Shown: positions 9,412-18,593, counted from the first letter of the stretch. The stretch: DNA of 64,000 bases from CBDBUR01 sp965212075 (GCA_965212075.1 OZ243043.1:744001-808000); one strand, 5' to 3'. A program made the numbers and translations. Notes: generated by a model not told the origin, from the letters alone.

Positions 9412-9756
9412 ATGACCGCCATTTTCTCAATGAAAGAAAATTTACAAAAGCTTGTGAAGACAGAAGACGTCGTTTTGTTCATGAAAGGCACGCCAGAATT
9501 TCCGCAATGCGGCTTTTCATCGCAAGTCGTGCAGCTTCTATCGCATTTGGGCGTTTCTTTTACCGGCGTCAATGTTTTGGAGAATGATAATTTGCGGCAG
9601 GGCGTCAAAGATTTCAGCGACTGGCCAACCATTCCGCAGCTTTATGTCAAAGGCGAATTTGTCGGCGGCTGTGATATCGTCCGCGAAATGTTTGAAAATG
9701 GCGAGCTGCGGCCTCTGTTTGAAAAAAACGGCCTGCTCGAAAAAGCAGCTCACTAA
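9412..9756 (+). CDS. grxD: Monothiol glutaredoxin (Grx4/Grx5 type)
   Basis: 114 residues. The active site is the monothiol CGFS (PQCGFSSQVV), and the glutathione-binding TIPQLY and GGCDI motifs are present. Such proteins carry 2Fe-2S clusters bound with glutathione and pass them on. An AGGAGATTCCC ribosome site precedes the ATG. It follows purL by 13 bases and its stop overlaps the end of rpsD. A bolA gene, often found beside grxD in alphaproteobacteria, is not here. Confidence 0.95.
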   Translation: MTAIFSMKENLQKLVKTEDVVLFMKGTPEFPQCGFSSQVVQLLSHLGVSFTGVNVLENDNLRQGVKDFSDWPTIPQLYVKGEFVGGCDIVREMFENGELRPLFEKNGLLEKAAH

Positions 9757-10373
9757 TTTTTTGAGTAATACTCAACGATGAGATTAGGCTCCATCCGCAC
9801 CGGATAGGGTGTTTCTTCAAAACTCGGCACAGATTTCAACGCAGCGATCATTTTCTTCGAATCCAATTCAATATAATCGGGCAGATCGCGCTCCTCGCTG
9901 TTGAGCGAATCGAGCACGATAATCGAATCGTGCATTTTTTGCGCCAATGTGATTTTATCGCCGGGCTTCAAGCGCGCGCTGGGAATGTTGGTGCGCACAT
10001 CATTGAGCAGAAAATGACCATGATTGATCATCTGCCGCGCCGCGAAGACCGTCGGCGCAAATTTGGCGCGATAGACGATCGCGTCAAGGCGGCATTCCAA
10101 AAGCCCGATAAGATTTTCACCGGTATCGCCGCGCATCTGCTCGGCCTGCCGATAGGTGGAGCGAAATTGCTTCTCGGTGATGTTGCCGTAATAGCCTTTC
10201 AGCTTTTGCTTCGCGCGCAATTGAAGGCCAAAATCCGACAATTTGCCGCGCCGCCGCTGCCCCTGCTCGCCAGGGCCATAGCTGCGGCGATTGACCGGAC
10301 TTTTGGGCCGCCCCCAGATATTTTCGCCCATCCGGCGATCTATTTTATATTTTGCGGTTTGACGCCGACCCAT
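9753..10373 (-). CDS. rpsD: 30S ribosomal protein S4
   Basis: 206 residues from the ATG at 10373 (MGRRQTAKYKIDRRMG); a further in-frame ATG at 10388 adds five residues not seen in the family. S4 binds 16S rRNA early in 30S assembly. The WGRPKSPVNRR loop and the S4 RNA-binding domain (LECRLDAIVYRAKFAPT) are complete. A strong promoter (10403-10432) lies just upstream. Its last four bases overlap the convergent grxD gene. Confidence 0.96.
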   Translation of the reverse strand: MGRRQTAKYKIDRRMGENIWGRPKSPVNRRSYGPGEQGQRRRGKLSDFGLQLRAKQKLKGYYGNITEKQFRSTYRQAEQMRGDTGENLIGLLECRLDAIVYRAKFAPTVFAARQMINHGHFLLNDVRTNIPSARLKPGDKITLAQKMHDSIIVLDSLNSEERDLPDYIELDSKKMIAALKSVPSFEETPYPVRMEPNLIVEYYSKN

Positions 10374-10402
10374 CTGAGTCCCTTTCAAAAACTGGAAAAC
10401 AA

Positions 10403-10432
10403 ACTATAAACATTTATCTTTTTTAATGTCAA
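10403..10432 (-). promoter_or_regulatory. Sigma70-type promoter for rpsD
   Basis: On the minus strand TTGACA (10427-10432) is followed after 18 bases by TATAGT (10403-10408), close to consensus. The -35 overlaps the trmJ stop codon. Transcription would begin roughly 10 bases after the -10, leaving a leader of only about 20-25 bases before the rpsD ATG, so S4 can be expressed apart from trmJ. Confidence 0.7.
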
Positions 10433-11202
10433 TTTTTATGCCCCTGATTTTTACGGACTTTCTGCCGCACAAGCGCTGCAATGATGCCACGCAGCGCGCG
10501 TACTTCGGCGGCAGAAAGGCGCGCGCGGTGAAAAATGTTGCGTATATTGCGCACCATGATCGCGCGCTTGGCCGCAGGATGAAAAAAATCGACCGCCTCA
10601 AGTTCGGTCTCTAGGTGAGTCAACAGCCCGATCAGCTCGCTTTTTTTGGCCAAAACCGCGCGCGATGGCACAAAAGCCGCCCCCTCTTCCGCTTTAGGCT
10701 GCGCAGAAAACCAGTGAAACGCCAAAAGAAGCACCGCCTGCGCCAGATTGAGCGAAGAAAAAGCCGCATTGGCCGGAATGAAGACGATTCCATCACAAAG
10801 CGCGATGGTTGCATTGTCAAGCCCTGAGCGCTCCGGTCCCAAAACGATGCCAGAGGCCGGATGGATCAAAATCTCGCTGATCGCCTGTTGAGGCAATAGC
10901 GCGTCTTTGTTCATATCACGCGGACGCGCCGTCGCCGCCACGAGATAATGCAAATCCGCGACAGCTTCCTCAAATGTCGCATAGATGCGCGCGGCCTCAA
11001 GCACATCCACGCCGCCCGCAGATGCCGCCCGCGCCCTAGCGCGCGACCAGCCCGGACGCGGCGTGACCAGCCGCAAATCACATAGGCCAAAATTGGACAT
11101 CGCCCGCGCCGTCATGCCGATATTCTCGCCGAGCTGCGTGCCGACCAGAATGATCGCGGGCGGTTGTTGGCGCGCGTGTTTTGGTGATTGATTTATCATC
11201 AT
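10429..11202 (-). CDS. trmJ: TrmJ-family tRNA/rRNA 2'-O-methyltransferase (SPOUT)
   Basis: 257 residues. The three SPOUT knot motifs are present: VGTQLGENIGMTARAM near residue 22, IVLGPERSGL near residue 118 and SLNLAQAV near residue 147. TrmJ enzymes methylate the 2'-OH of nucleotide 32 in tRNAs using SAM; the C-terminal helical extension fits TrmJ better than TrmH/L. The target is inferred. Two adjacent Met codons at the start leave a one-residue ambiguity. Divergent from icd, 68-base gap. Confidence 0.87.
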   Translation of the reverse strand: MMINQSPKHARQQPPAIILVGTQLGENIGMTARAMSNFGLCDLRLVTPRPGWSRARARAASAGGVDVLEAARIYATFEEAVADLHYLVAATARPRDMNKDALLPQQAISEILIHPASGIVLGPERSGLDNATIALCDGIVFIPANAAFSSLNLAQAVLLLAFHWFSAQPKAEEGAAFVPSRAVLAKKSELIGLLTHLETELEAVDFFHPAAKRAIMVRNIRNIFHRARLSAAEVRALRGIIAALVRQKVRKNQGHKN

Positions 11203-11270
11203 CTCCCTTTTACAAGTTATTCGGAAAGGTTATAAGTAAAAGACTCAAAAATGTGTGAAAGCTGATTTTT

Positions 11271-12494
11271 ATGGCCAAAATTTTGGTGCAAAGTCCGGTC
11301 GTTGAGCTCGATGGCGATGAGATGACCCGTGTTATTTGGCAGATGATTAAGGACAAATTCATCTCGCCATGGCTTGACATTGACTTGAAATATTATGATT
11401 TGGGCATTGCGCATCGCGATGAGACCGAAGACCAAGTCACCATTGACGCTGCGCAGGCGATTAAAAAATATGGCGTCGGCGTCAAATGCGCAACGATCAC
11501 GCCCGATGAAGCGCGCATTAAAGAGTTTGGCCTCAAACAAATGTGGCGTTCGCCCAACGGCACCATTCGCAACATTTTGGGCGGGACGGTGTTCCGCGAA
11601 CCGATTGTCTGCCGCAACATTCCCCGCCTCGTGCCAAACTGGAAAAGCCCAATCGTCATCGCCCGCCACGCTTTCGGCGATCAATATCGCGCCACCGACA
11701 TCCGCGTGCCCGGCAAAGGCAAACTGAAAATTATATGGGAATCGGAAGATGGAAAAGAAAAAATAGAAAAAGACGTGTTTGATTTCCCTAGCAGCGGCGT
11801 CGCGCTGGGAATGTTTAATTTGGATAAATCAATTCAAGATTTTGCGCGCGCCTGCTTTAACTTCGGCCTCACGCGCAAATGGCCAGTCTATTTGTCAACC
11901 AAAAACACCATACTCAAAATATATGATGGACGCTTCAAAAACATCTTTGCCGAAATTTTTGAAAAAGAGTTTGAAAGCAAATTTCAGCAAGCAGGCATCA
12001 CTTATGAACACCGCCTCATTGATGACATGGTCGCCGCCGCTCTGAAATGGAGCGGTCGTTTTGTTTGGGCATGCAAAAATTATGACGGCGATGTTCAATC
12101 AGACACAGTGGCGCAGGGTTTCGGCTCGCTGGGATTGATGACCAGCGTGTTGATGACCCCCGACGGCCAAACCGTTGAAGCCGAAGCCGCTCACGGCACC
12201 GTAACGCGGCATTATCGCCAGCATCAAAAGGGAGAAGCGACCTCAACCAATTCCATCGCATCTATTTTCGCCTGGACTCGCGCTTTGGCCCATCGCGCGA
12301 AGCTGGACAATAATGCGCCGCTCAAAAACTTCGCGCTCAGCCTTGAGGCCGCCTGCATCCACACCGTAGAGCGCGGCGCGATGACCAAAGATTTAGCGCT
12401 GCTCATCGGCAAAGAGCAGGATTGGCTCTCAACAGAACAATTCCTTGATAAAGTCGCCGAGAATTTTACTCAAGCGCTTAAAAAATCAACATAA
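11271..12494 (+). CDS. icd: Isocitrate dehydrogenase (NADP)
   Basis: 407 residues, the length of the homodimeric NADP-dependent enzyme shared by alphaproteobacteria and mitochondria rather than the E. coli type. TCA cycle: isocitrate to 2-oxoglutarate. Substrate and metal residues lie in SPNGTIRNILGG, NIPRLVPNW, DDMVAAALKW and QSDTVAQGFGSLG; AAHGTVTRHYRQH contains the NADP site. Convergent with alaS, whose stop is 4 bases away. Confidence 0.96.
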   Translation: MAKILVQSPVVELDGDEMTRVIWQMIKDKFISPWLDIDLKYYDLGIAHRDETEDQVTIDAAQAIKKYGVGVKCATITPDEARIKEFGLKQMWRSPNGTIRNILGGTVFREPIVCRNIPRLVPNWKSPIVIARHAFGDQYRATDIRVPGKGKLKIIWESEDGKEKIEKDVFDFPSSGVALGMFNLDKSIQDFARACFNFGLTRKWPVYLSTKNTILKIYDGRFKNIFAEIFEKEFESKFQQAGITYEHRLIDDMVAAALKWSGRFVWACKNYDGDVQSDTVAQGFGSLGLMTSVLMTPDGQTVEAEAAHGTVTRHYRQHQKGEATSTNSIASIFAWTRALAHRAKLDNNAPLKNFALSLEAACIHTVERGAMTKDLALLIGKEQDWLSTEQFLDKVAENFTQALKKST

Positions 12495-12497
12495 AAA

Positions 12498-15179
12498 TCA
12501 CGGCGCAATTTTTTGCAGATGGTCGCGGATCGCGTTGATCGCATCTTGCGCGCCATCGCCGTTAGGGCCGCCTGCCTGCGCAAAATCAGCACGGCCACCG
12601 CCGCCCGCGCCGCCCAGCTTCTGCGCGCCGATCTTAACCAATGCCACCGCATCATGAGCGGGCAAGAGGTCTTTGGTAATTCCGATCGTCATGCTGGCAC
12701 GACCTTTATTCAGCGCCACCATAGCAACAATGCCCGAGCCAAGCCGCGCTTTGGCTTCATCCACCATAGCGCGCACATCTTTGGGCGTCATATCCTTGAC
12801 AATGCGCTGGATGAATTTAAGGCGGCCCAAAGTTTCAACATCTTTTTGTTCGCTTTGCTGCGCCTCCGCAGAGCCAGATGACGGTGCTAGCGCAAGCTGA
12901 CGCTTCGCGGCACGTAATTCTTGCGCAAGCTGCTTGTTTTCCTCCATCAGCGCGGTTAGTTTTTGCTCGAGCTGCTCGGGCGCGGTTTTGAGGCGGGTGG
13001 CTGTCTGCGCGAGAAGCTGGTCGTGGCGGGTGAGATGTTCAAACGCGAGCGCGCCGGTCAGCGCGACCACGCGGCGAATGCCCGCACCGACCGCGCTCTG
13101 GCTGACCAGCTTGAACAAAGCAATATCACCCATGCGGCGGACATGGGTGCCGCCGCAAAACTCCACCGAATAGGCCGTCCGCGCGCCGCTCTGGTCGGAA
13201 GGCGCGCCCATAAACAAAACTCGCACCTCATCATCATATTTCTCGCCAAACAGAGCCAGCGCGCCCGCCTCAATCGCCTGTTCGCGCTTCATCACGCGGG
13301 TGATCGCCGCCCCGTTATTCCTGATCTGCGCATTGACCAGAGCCTCAATTTGAGCAATCTCCTCCGCCGTCAGCGGCTTTGGGTGGGAGAAATCAAAGCG
13401 CAGATAATCCTCATTGACCAGCGAGCCCTTCTGCGTCACATGAGCGCCCAGCACACGGCGCAGCGCCTCATGCAGCAAATGGGTCGCGGAATGATTGGCG
13501 CGGACCTGTGTGCGGCGGCGGCCATCTATTTTGGCGCGGACATGATCCCCTTTGGCAAACCGCCCCTTTTTGACAAGACCCAGATGAGCGTGCAGCACAC
13601 CCGCCTGTTTTTGCGTCGTGCGGACATCAAACAGACAATTTTCAGCTTCAATGACGCCGCGATCGCCGACTTGCCCGCCGGATTCGGCATAGAAAGCGGT
13701 TTGATCGAGCAGCAAAATCACCTCATCGCCTTCAGCGACTTGCTCAACCGGAACGCCGTCTTTAATGATCGCGAGGATTTGGCCTTGATTGTCCTCTTCA
13801 TCATAGCCGAGAAACTGGCTCGCGCCATGACGGTCAGCAAGAGTTAGCCAGACATCGTTCGTCGCCTCATCGCCGGAGCCCTTCCACGCTTGGCGCCCCT
13901 GCGCCTGCTGCGCGGCGAGCGCCTTGTCAAAGCCTTCCACATCAACCTCTTTATTGAGGCGGCGCAGCGCGTCTTGTGTGAGATCAAGCGGAAAGCCATA
14001 AGTATCATAAAGGCGAAATGCCGCTTCGCCCGAAAATTTTTGATCCCCGCTAATTTTGGCGCATTCTTTTTCCAGCAAATTCATGCCCCGATGCAGCATA
14101 TCTTGAAAGCGCTCCTCTTCATCATGCAAAGTCTGTGTGATCAGCGCCGATGCGCGCGCAAGCTCGGGGTAAGCTGCGCCCATCTGCTCTTCAAGCGCGG
14201 GCACAAGCTGGTGCAAAATCAACTCCTGCGCGCCAAGTAAATGAATATGCCTCATCGCGCGGCGCAAAATGCGGCGCAGCACATAGCCGCGCCCCTCATT
14301 AGAGGGCTGAACATTATCGGCAATCAAAAAACACACCGCGCGCAAATGATCGGCAATCACACGAAAACTCTCTGGCGCTTTTTGCGATGAAATCCCCATG
14401 ACTCCTTCAATCTGCGCGATCAAGTTCTTGAACAAATCAATCTGGTAGTTATCATGCGTCCCCTGCATCACCGCGGCAACGCGCTCAAGCCCCATGCCGG
14501 TATCAATGGCAGGGCTCGGCAACGGTCGCTGGCTGCCATCCGGCTGGCGCTCAAATTGCATGAAAACAAGGTTCCAGATTTCAACAAAGCGGTCGCCATC
14601 TTGATCGGCACTGCCCGGCGGGCCTCCGGCGATTTTGTCGCCGTGGTCGTAAAAAATCTCCGAGCAGGGACCGCACGGGCCGGTCGCGCCCATAGACCAA
14701 AAATTATCCGCGCCCGCAATGCGCAATATCCTTTGCTCATTCAAACCCGAAATTTTTCGCCATAAATCAAAAGCCTCGTCATCTTCCGCAAAAATCGTGA
14801 TTAGCAATTTTTCAGGCGGAATCTCCAATGTGCGAATGATAAAATTCCATGCATAATCAATGGCTTGCTCTTTGAAATAATCGCCAAAAGAGAAATTACC
14901 CAACATCTCAAAAAAGGTGTGATGGCGGGCGGTATAGCCGACATTTTCAAGATCATTATGCTTGCCGCCTGCACGAAGACATTTTTGCGCGCTCGCGGCA
15001 CGCGGCGATGATGGCTGGCGGCGCGCGGTGAATATATCTTTGAACGGCACCATGCCCGCATTGGTGAACAGCAAAGTCGGGTCGTGCTCCGGCACAAGAG
15101 GCGCTGAGGGCACAATCAAATGATGATGCCGGTCAAAATAATTAAGAAAAAGGCTGCGTATATCGTTCAGCGAAGTCAT
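12498..15179 (-). CDS. alaS: Alanyl-tRNA synthetase
   Basis: 893 residues from the ATG at 15179 (MTSLNDIRSLFL); the open frame extends 32 residues upstream but that part is not family-like. Class II catalytic core with FTNAGMVPFKD and GRGYVLRRILRRAMRH. The editing domain has the zinc residues NHSATHLLH and CGGTHV. The C-Ala domain ends GGGGRADFAQAGG. It charges tRNA-Ala and also, by G3-U70 recognition, the tmRNA encoded at 27 kb. Same strand as, and downstream of, recA. Confidence 0.96.
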   Translation of the reverse strand: MTSLNDIRSLFLNYFDRHHHLIVPSAPLVPEHDPTLLFTNAGMVPFKDIFTARRQPSSPRAASAQKCLRAGGKHNDLENVGYTARHHTFFEMLGNFSFGDYFKEQAIDYAWNFIIRTLEIPPEKLLITIFAEDDEAFDLWRKISGLNEQRILRIAGADNFWSMGATGPCGPCSEIFYDHGDKIAGGPPGSADQDGDRFVEIWNLVFMQFERQPDGSQRPLPSPAIDTGMGLERVAAVMQGTHDNYQIDLFKNLIAQIEGVMGISSQKAPESFRVIADHLRAVCFLIADNVQPSNEGRGYVLRRILRRAMRHIHLLGAQELILHQLVPALEEQMGAAYPELARASALITQTLHDEEERFQDMLHRGMNLLEKECAKISGDQKFSGEAAFRLYDTYGFPLDLTQDALRRLNKEVDVEGFDKALAAQQAQGRQAWKGSGDEATNDVWLTLADRHGASQFLGYDEEDNQGQILAIIKDGVPVEQVAEGDEVILLLDQTAFYAESGGQVGDRGVIEAENCLFDVRTTQKQAGVLHAHLGLVKKGRFAKGDHVRAKIDGRRRTQVRANHSATHLLHEALRRVLGAHVTQKGSLVNEDYLRFDFSHPKPLTAEEIAQIEALVNAQIRNNGAAITRVMKREQAIEAGALALFGEKYDDEVRVLFMGAPSDQSGARTAYSVEFCGGTHVRRMGDIALFKLVSQSAVGAGIRRVVALTGALAFEHLTRHDQLLAQTATRLKTAPEQLEQKLTALMEENKQLAQELRAAKRQLALAPSSGSAEAQQSEQKDVETLGRLKFIQRIVKDMTPKDVRAMVDEAKARLGSGIVAMVALNKGRASMTIGITKDLLPAHDAVALVKIGAQKLGGAGGGGRADFAQAGGPNGDGAQDAINAIRDHLQKIAP

Positions 15180-15301
15180 GGAAGCAAGAATAGCCTGTTT
15201 ATGCAGGCGAGACAATTTCCTTAAATCTTTTCTTGATTCTTTTTTGGCTCTTTTTTGGCTCGGGCCGCCGCGCATAACAAGCGCGACGGCCAGATCCCAA
15301 C

Positions 15302-15353
15302 CTTTATCCTATGGCTTTATCCTATGATCTTATTCTGTGGCTTTATCCTGCGG
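15302..15353 (+). repeat. Four 13-bp tandem repeats across the recA stop
   Basis: Four units of about 13 bp on the model ctttatcctatgg (15302, 15315, 15328, 15341). The second differs at one base and the third at several. The last unit overlaps the final recA codons and stop (15343-15345); the rest is the recA-alaS gap. The unit size is not a multiple of three, so growth beyond the stop would not disturb recA. Confidence 0.8.
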
Positions 15354-16563
15354 CTTTTTTGGCTGTTTGAATATTCTTGATCTTTTTGTCGGCGACCACT
15401 CTATCCTCAGCGCCTTCAGGTGCTTCTTCAGAAGCCCGCTCTGCAACAGCTTCATCCTCCTTCTCCGGCAGAGTCGGACTAGCCGATTTTGGCGTTAATT
15501 TCTCACGAATTTGCGCCTCAAGATCGGCAGAAAGTTCAGGATGATCGTGCAGGAATTTACGCGCGCTTTCCTTCCCCTGCCCGATTCTCTGGCCTTCTTC
15601 GCCGTCTGCGGCAGCAAAAGAATACCATGAGCCAGCTTTTTCAATCATGCCCTCACGCACGCCGATGTCCAAAAGCTCGCCCATTTTAGAGATTCCTTCA
15701 CCATACATAATGTCAAACTCCACGAAGCGGAATGGCGGCGCTACCTTATTTTTCACGATTTTGACGCGGGTTTGATTGCCAATCACCTCATCTTTCTCTT
15801 TGATCGCGCCGATGCGGCGAATGTCAAGCCGCACTGAGGAGTAAAATTTCAGCGCATTGCCGCCTGATGTGGTTTCAGGGCTTCCAAACATCACGCCGAT
15901 TTTTATGCGGATTTGATTAATAAAAATCACGAGCGCATTTGAGCGCGCGATTGAACCTGTGAGCTTGCGCAAAGCCTGACTCATCAAGCGCGCCTGCATG
16001 CCGGGCAGCACATCGCCCATTTCGCCTTCAAGCTCGGCGCGCGGGGTTAAAGCGGCGACGGAGTCAATCACCACGACATCCACACTGCCCGATCGGACGA
16101 GCGTATCGGTGATTTCCAGAGCTTGTTCGCCGCAATCAGGCTGCGAAATCAGCAGATCTTTTGTTTTGATTCCCAACTTGCCTGAATAGATCGGATCAAG
16201 TGCGTGCTCGGCGTCAATAAAGGCGCAAACGAGGCCTGCTTTTTGAGCTTCGGCGATGATGTGTAAAGCCAAAGTCGTCTTGCCGGAAGATTCTGGGCCG
16301 TAGATCTCAGCCACGCGTCCTTTAGGCAGGCCGCCAATGCCCAGCGCGAGATCAAGGCCGAGCGATCCGGTTGGAATGGCTTCAATGCCGGCGATATGGC
16401 CGGTTTCACCGAGCCGCATGACGGCACCTTTGCCGAAAGCGCGCTGGATTTGGCCTAATGCGGCATCAAGAGCTTTCTGGCGGTCGGAGCCGCCTTCTTG
16501 ATTGTCCTCTTTTAAGACCTCCCCTTTTTGAGTGCCTTTAATATCAACGATTTTACGAGCCAT
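15343..16563 (-). CDS. recA: Recombinase RecA
   Basis: 406 residues; typical RecA is about 350. Walker A is GPESSGKTT near residue 93; VVVIDSVAALTP is the Walker B strand and INQIRIKIGVMFGSPETTSGG the L2 loop. The extra length is a C-terminal tail after about residue 355, acidic and then Lys/Ala rich. It forms the recombination filament and triggers LexA self-cleavage. Its promoter carries an exact GAAC-N7-GAAC site (16633-16647). Confidence 0.96.
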   Translation of the reverse strand: MARKIVDIKGTQKGEVLKEDNQEGGSDRQKALDAALGQIQRAFGKGAVMRLGETGHIAGIEAIPTGSLGLDLALGIGGLPKGRVAEIYGPESSGKTTLALHIIAEAQKAGLVCAFIDAEHALDPIYSGKLGIKTKDLLISQPDCGEQALEITDTLVRSGSVDVVVIDSVAALTPRAELEGEMGDVLPGMQARLMSQALRKLTGSIARSNALVIFINQIRIKIGVMFGSPETTSGGNALKFYSSVRLDIRRIGAIKEKDEVIGNQTRVKIVKNKVAPPFRFVEFDIMYGEGISKMGELLDIGVREGMIEKAGSWYSFAAADGEEGQRIGQGKESARKFLHDHPELSADLEAQIREKLTPKSASPTLPEKEDEAVAERASEEAPEGAEDRVVADKKIKNIQTAKKAAG

Positions 16564-16627
16564 GATTCTTCCCCTCTGTTGGAACCATATACCGAACGAT
16601 ATGATTCTTGTGGTTTATGTTGTAAAG

Positions 16628-16657
16628 ATATTGTTCCTTTTTTGTTCTTATTGTCAA
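16628..16657 (-). promoter_or_regulatory. recA promoter with alphaproteobacterial SOS box
   Basis: On the recA strand TTGACA (16652-16657) is followed after 18 bases by CAATAT (16628-16633). The spacer holds GAAC, seven bases, GAAC (16633-16647), the direct-repeat LexA site known from alphaproteobacteria. The site would sit under RNA polymerase, the expected place for repression. The distance to the recA ATG is about 65 bases. The -10 match is weak. Confidence 0.72.
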
Positions 16658-16810
16658 GAGAAAAATGACTTGTTTTCTACAAATGTTCCCTTTACATTCT
16701 TTCTATGCCCCTATTTTTTCTCTACACCTATGGGTTGTAGGTTAAAAAGCCAATACAACCAAAAATTGATTTTAAGGTTATTTTTTAGTTTTCTTAGCCA
16801 AAATTTGTTC

Positions 16811-18172
16811 TTAAGGAGACTTTATGGCAGCACGAACGGCCTCAACCAGCTCCTTCAGCCCGAAAGGTTTGGGCAGAAAGCGGGTATGCGCGATGCTGGC
16901 GGAGGGATTGCGAAACGCATCTTCGGCATAGCCGGAAATGAGGATGACTTTCAGCGCGGGGTTTTGCGCAGAGAGTTTTTTGGCGAGATTTATGCCATCC
17001 ATGCCGGGCATGACGATATCGCTGACGAGGACGTCAATTTTGCCCTGTTGTTGCGCGTGATGTTGCTGCGCGTGATGTTGTTGCGCGTGGTTTTGCTGCA
17101 CTTCAAGGGCATCTTCGGCACAGGCGGCGCGCAAAACATGGAAGCCCTTATTTTCCAAAGCGCGGGCGGCAAAATCGCGGATTGTTGAATCATCTTCAAC
17201 GAGCAGGATCGTCCCCTGATCTGGCTGGAAGGGCTTTTTTGCCGCTGGTCTCTTGGATGATCCCTCAGATGATTTTGGGATCGGCGTTATTTTGTTTTTT
17301 GTTTCTTTCGGGCTTTCTTTGAGGCGTGGAAAATAGACGCGAAAAATTGTCTGGCCTTTGCGGCTTTCAGGAAATATAAAGCCGCCGCTCTGCTTCACGA
17401 TGCCATAGACGGTTGATAGGCCCAGCCCGCTGCCTTGGGGCTTGGTGGAGAAAAAAGGCTCAAAGATATTGCCGAGAGCTTCAGAAGCGATCCCATGACC
17501 GCTATCCTCAATTTCAAACAGGACATAATCTGCTGTCGGCATCAAAATATGGTTGAGTTTGGCGATATTTTTCGCGGCGATATTTTTTATGCGCAGAGCA
17601 AGGATTCCGCCTTTGGGCATGGCATCGCGCGCATTGATGGCAAGATTAACGACAATCTGCTCAAATTGCGTCGGATCGGCGCTGACCATCCAGACGGGTT
17701 CTTTGATGTCCAGCTTCAGCTCAATCTGCGCGCCGAGCAGTCTCGTGATCAGATCGCATATATTGCGCGTGGAAAGTGCGAGATCAAGCGGCACGGGCCG
17801 CAAGGTCTGGCGGCGCGAGAAGGCCAGCAATTGGCGAACAAGATCAGCGCCGCGTTCGGCATGTTTGCGGATTTCTTGAATTTCTTTGAATTGGCCTGAC
17901 GGCATCAAGTCGCAGGCGCCAATGATCGCGGTGAGCAAATTGTTGAAATCATGAGCGACACCGCCTGCCAATTGACCCACAGCCTGCATTTTCTGCGCTT
18001 GTGCTGATTGTGTCTCAAGCCGCGCCATAGATATATCTGCCGCTTTCGCGGACTTTTTTTCCGGCAAAAATTTTGGATGCGCAGGCTTTTTCGCCTTAAG
18101 AGACTTTGTTTTGGGAGATTTGGATTTCGCGCGAGGTTTACTTTTGCTGATAGATTTTCTCCTCCCGCTCAT
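16811..18172 (-). CDS. Soluble CckA-like hybrid histidine kinase/response regulator
   Basis: 453 residues. The start at 18172 has a CAGGAAATGC ribosome site inside the end of dksA (35-base overlap). Residues 1-45 are a Lys/Ser/Arg-rich tail. The H-box GGVAHDFNNLLTAIIG, in CckA style, has its His near residue 74. The N-box NLAINARDAM and G-boxes DSGHGI and GSGLGLSTVYG follow. A receiver with LLVEDD, SDIVMPGMDG and a KPF lysine fills the last 130 residues. CckA normally has two membrane helices and PAS domains; none is present. Inside the receiver a 15-bp repeat adds HAQQ units. It may be a CckA paralogue or a reduced CckA. Confidence 0.82.
   Translation of the reverse strand: MSGRRKSISKSKPRAKSKSPKTKSLKAKKPAHPKFLPEKKSAKAADISMARLETQSAQAQKMQAVGQLAGGVAHDFNNLLTAIIGACDLMPSGQFKEIQEIRKHAERGADLVRQLLAFSRRQTLRPVPLDLALSTRNICDLITRLLGAQIELKLDIKEPVWMVSADPTQFEQIVVNLAINARDAMPKGGILALRIKNIAAKNIAKLNHILMPTADYVLFEIEDSGHGIASEALGNIFEPFFSTKPQGSGLGLSTVYGIVKQSGGFIFPESRKGQTIFRVYFPRLKESPKETKNKITPIPKSSEGSSKRPAAKKPFQPDQGTILLVEDDSTIRDFAARALENKGFHVLRAACAEDALEVQQNHAQQHHAQQHHAQQQGKIDVLVSDIVMPGMDGINLAKKLSAQNPALKVILISGYAEDAFRNPSASIAHTRFLPKPFGLKELVEAVRAAIKSP
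17048..17092 (+). repeat. Three 15-bp units within the kinase receiver domain
   Basis: Units at 17048, 17063 and 17078, the first two differing at one base. On the coding strand they give HAQQH-type glutamine/histidine repeats between helix 2 and strand 3 of the receiver, a place where an insertion can loop out. The unit keeps the reading frame. Confidence 0.85.
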
Positions 18173-18593
18173 GCATTTCCTGCGCCTCTACGCTGAGCGT
18201 TGCGATCGGGCGCGCGATCAGCCTTTTGATGCCGATGGGCTCGCCGGTTTTTTGACAATAGCCATAACTGCCGCTCTCAATGCGGCGCAGAGCTTCGTCA
18301 ATTTTCGGGATCAGCTTGCGCTGGCGATCTCGCGTGCGCAGTTCAAGGGCGCGCTCAGATTCGTGGCTCGCGCGATCGGCTATGTCGGGCAGATGTTTCT
18401 CGTCCGTTTGCAGATGTTCAATGGTTTCGGCGGTGCCGTGAAGAATCTCCGCGCGCCATTCTTCCAAGCTGCGCTTAAAATAAGCAAGCTGGCGCGCCGA
18501 CAAAAATTCTTCATCTTCGTGCGGGATATAATCGTTTGGCAGATCAATCTCCTGCTTTTTGTTCAATTTTTTGATGAATTTACTCATAAACAT
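18138..18593 (-). CDS. dksA: DksA/TraR-type RNA polymerase regulator
   Basis: 151 residues; the first ATG (18593) has GGAGG eight bases before it. DksA binds the RNA polymerase secondary channel and, with ppGpp, shifts transcription in starvation. The coiled coil (about residues 35-110) and the C-terminal finger (YGYCQKTGEPIGIKRL) are present. Only one cysteine remains in the finger, which is usual for alphaproteobacterial DksA. The kinase gene downstream starts within its last codons, suggesting coupled translation. Confidence 0.9.
   Translation of the reverse strand: MFMSKFIKKLNKKQEIDLPNDYIPHEDEEFLSARQLAYFKRSLEEWRAEILHGTAETIEHLQTDEKHLPDIADRASHESERALELRTRDRQRKLIPKIDEALRRIESGSYGYCQKTGEPIGIKRLIARPIATLSVEAQEMHEREEKIYQQK

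Noticed and set aside
12963..13847. 294-codon open frame on the plus strand
   Set aside because: It lies wholly antisense to alaS, whose motifs are clear; long antisense frames arise from GC-biased codons.
16582..16597. Second GAAC...GAAC pair near the recA start
   Set aside because: Spacing is N8, not N7, and it lies downstream of the promoter, so it does not meet the SOS box rule.
18138..18593. Damaged zinc finger in DksA
   Set aside because: Single-Cys fingers are usual in alphaproteobacterial DksA, so this is not decay.
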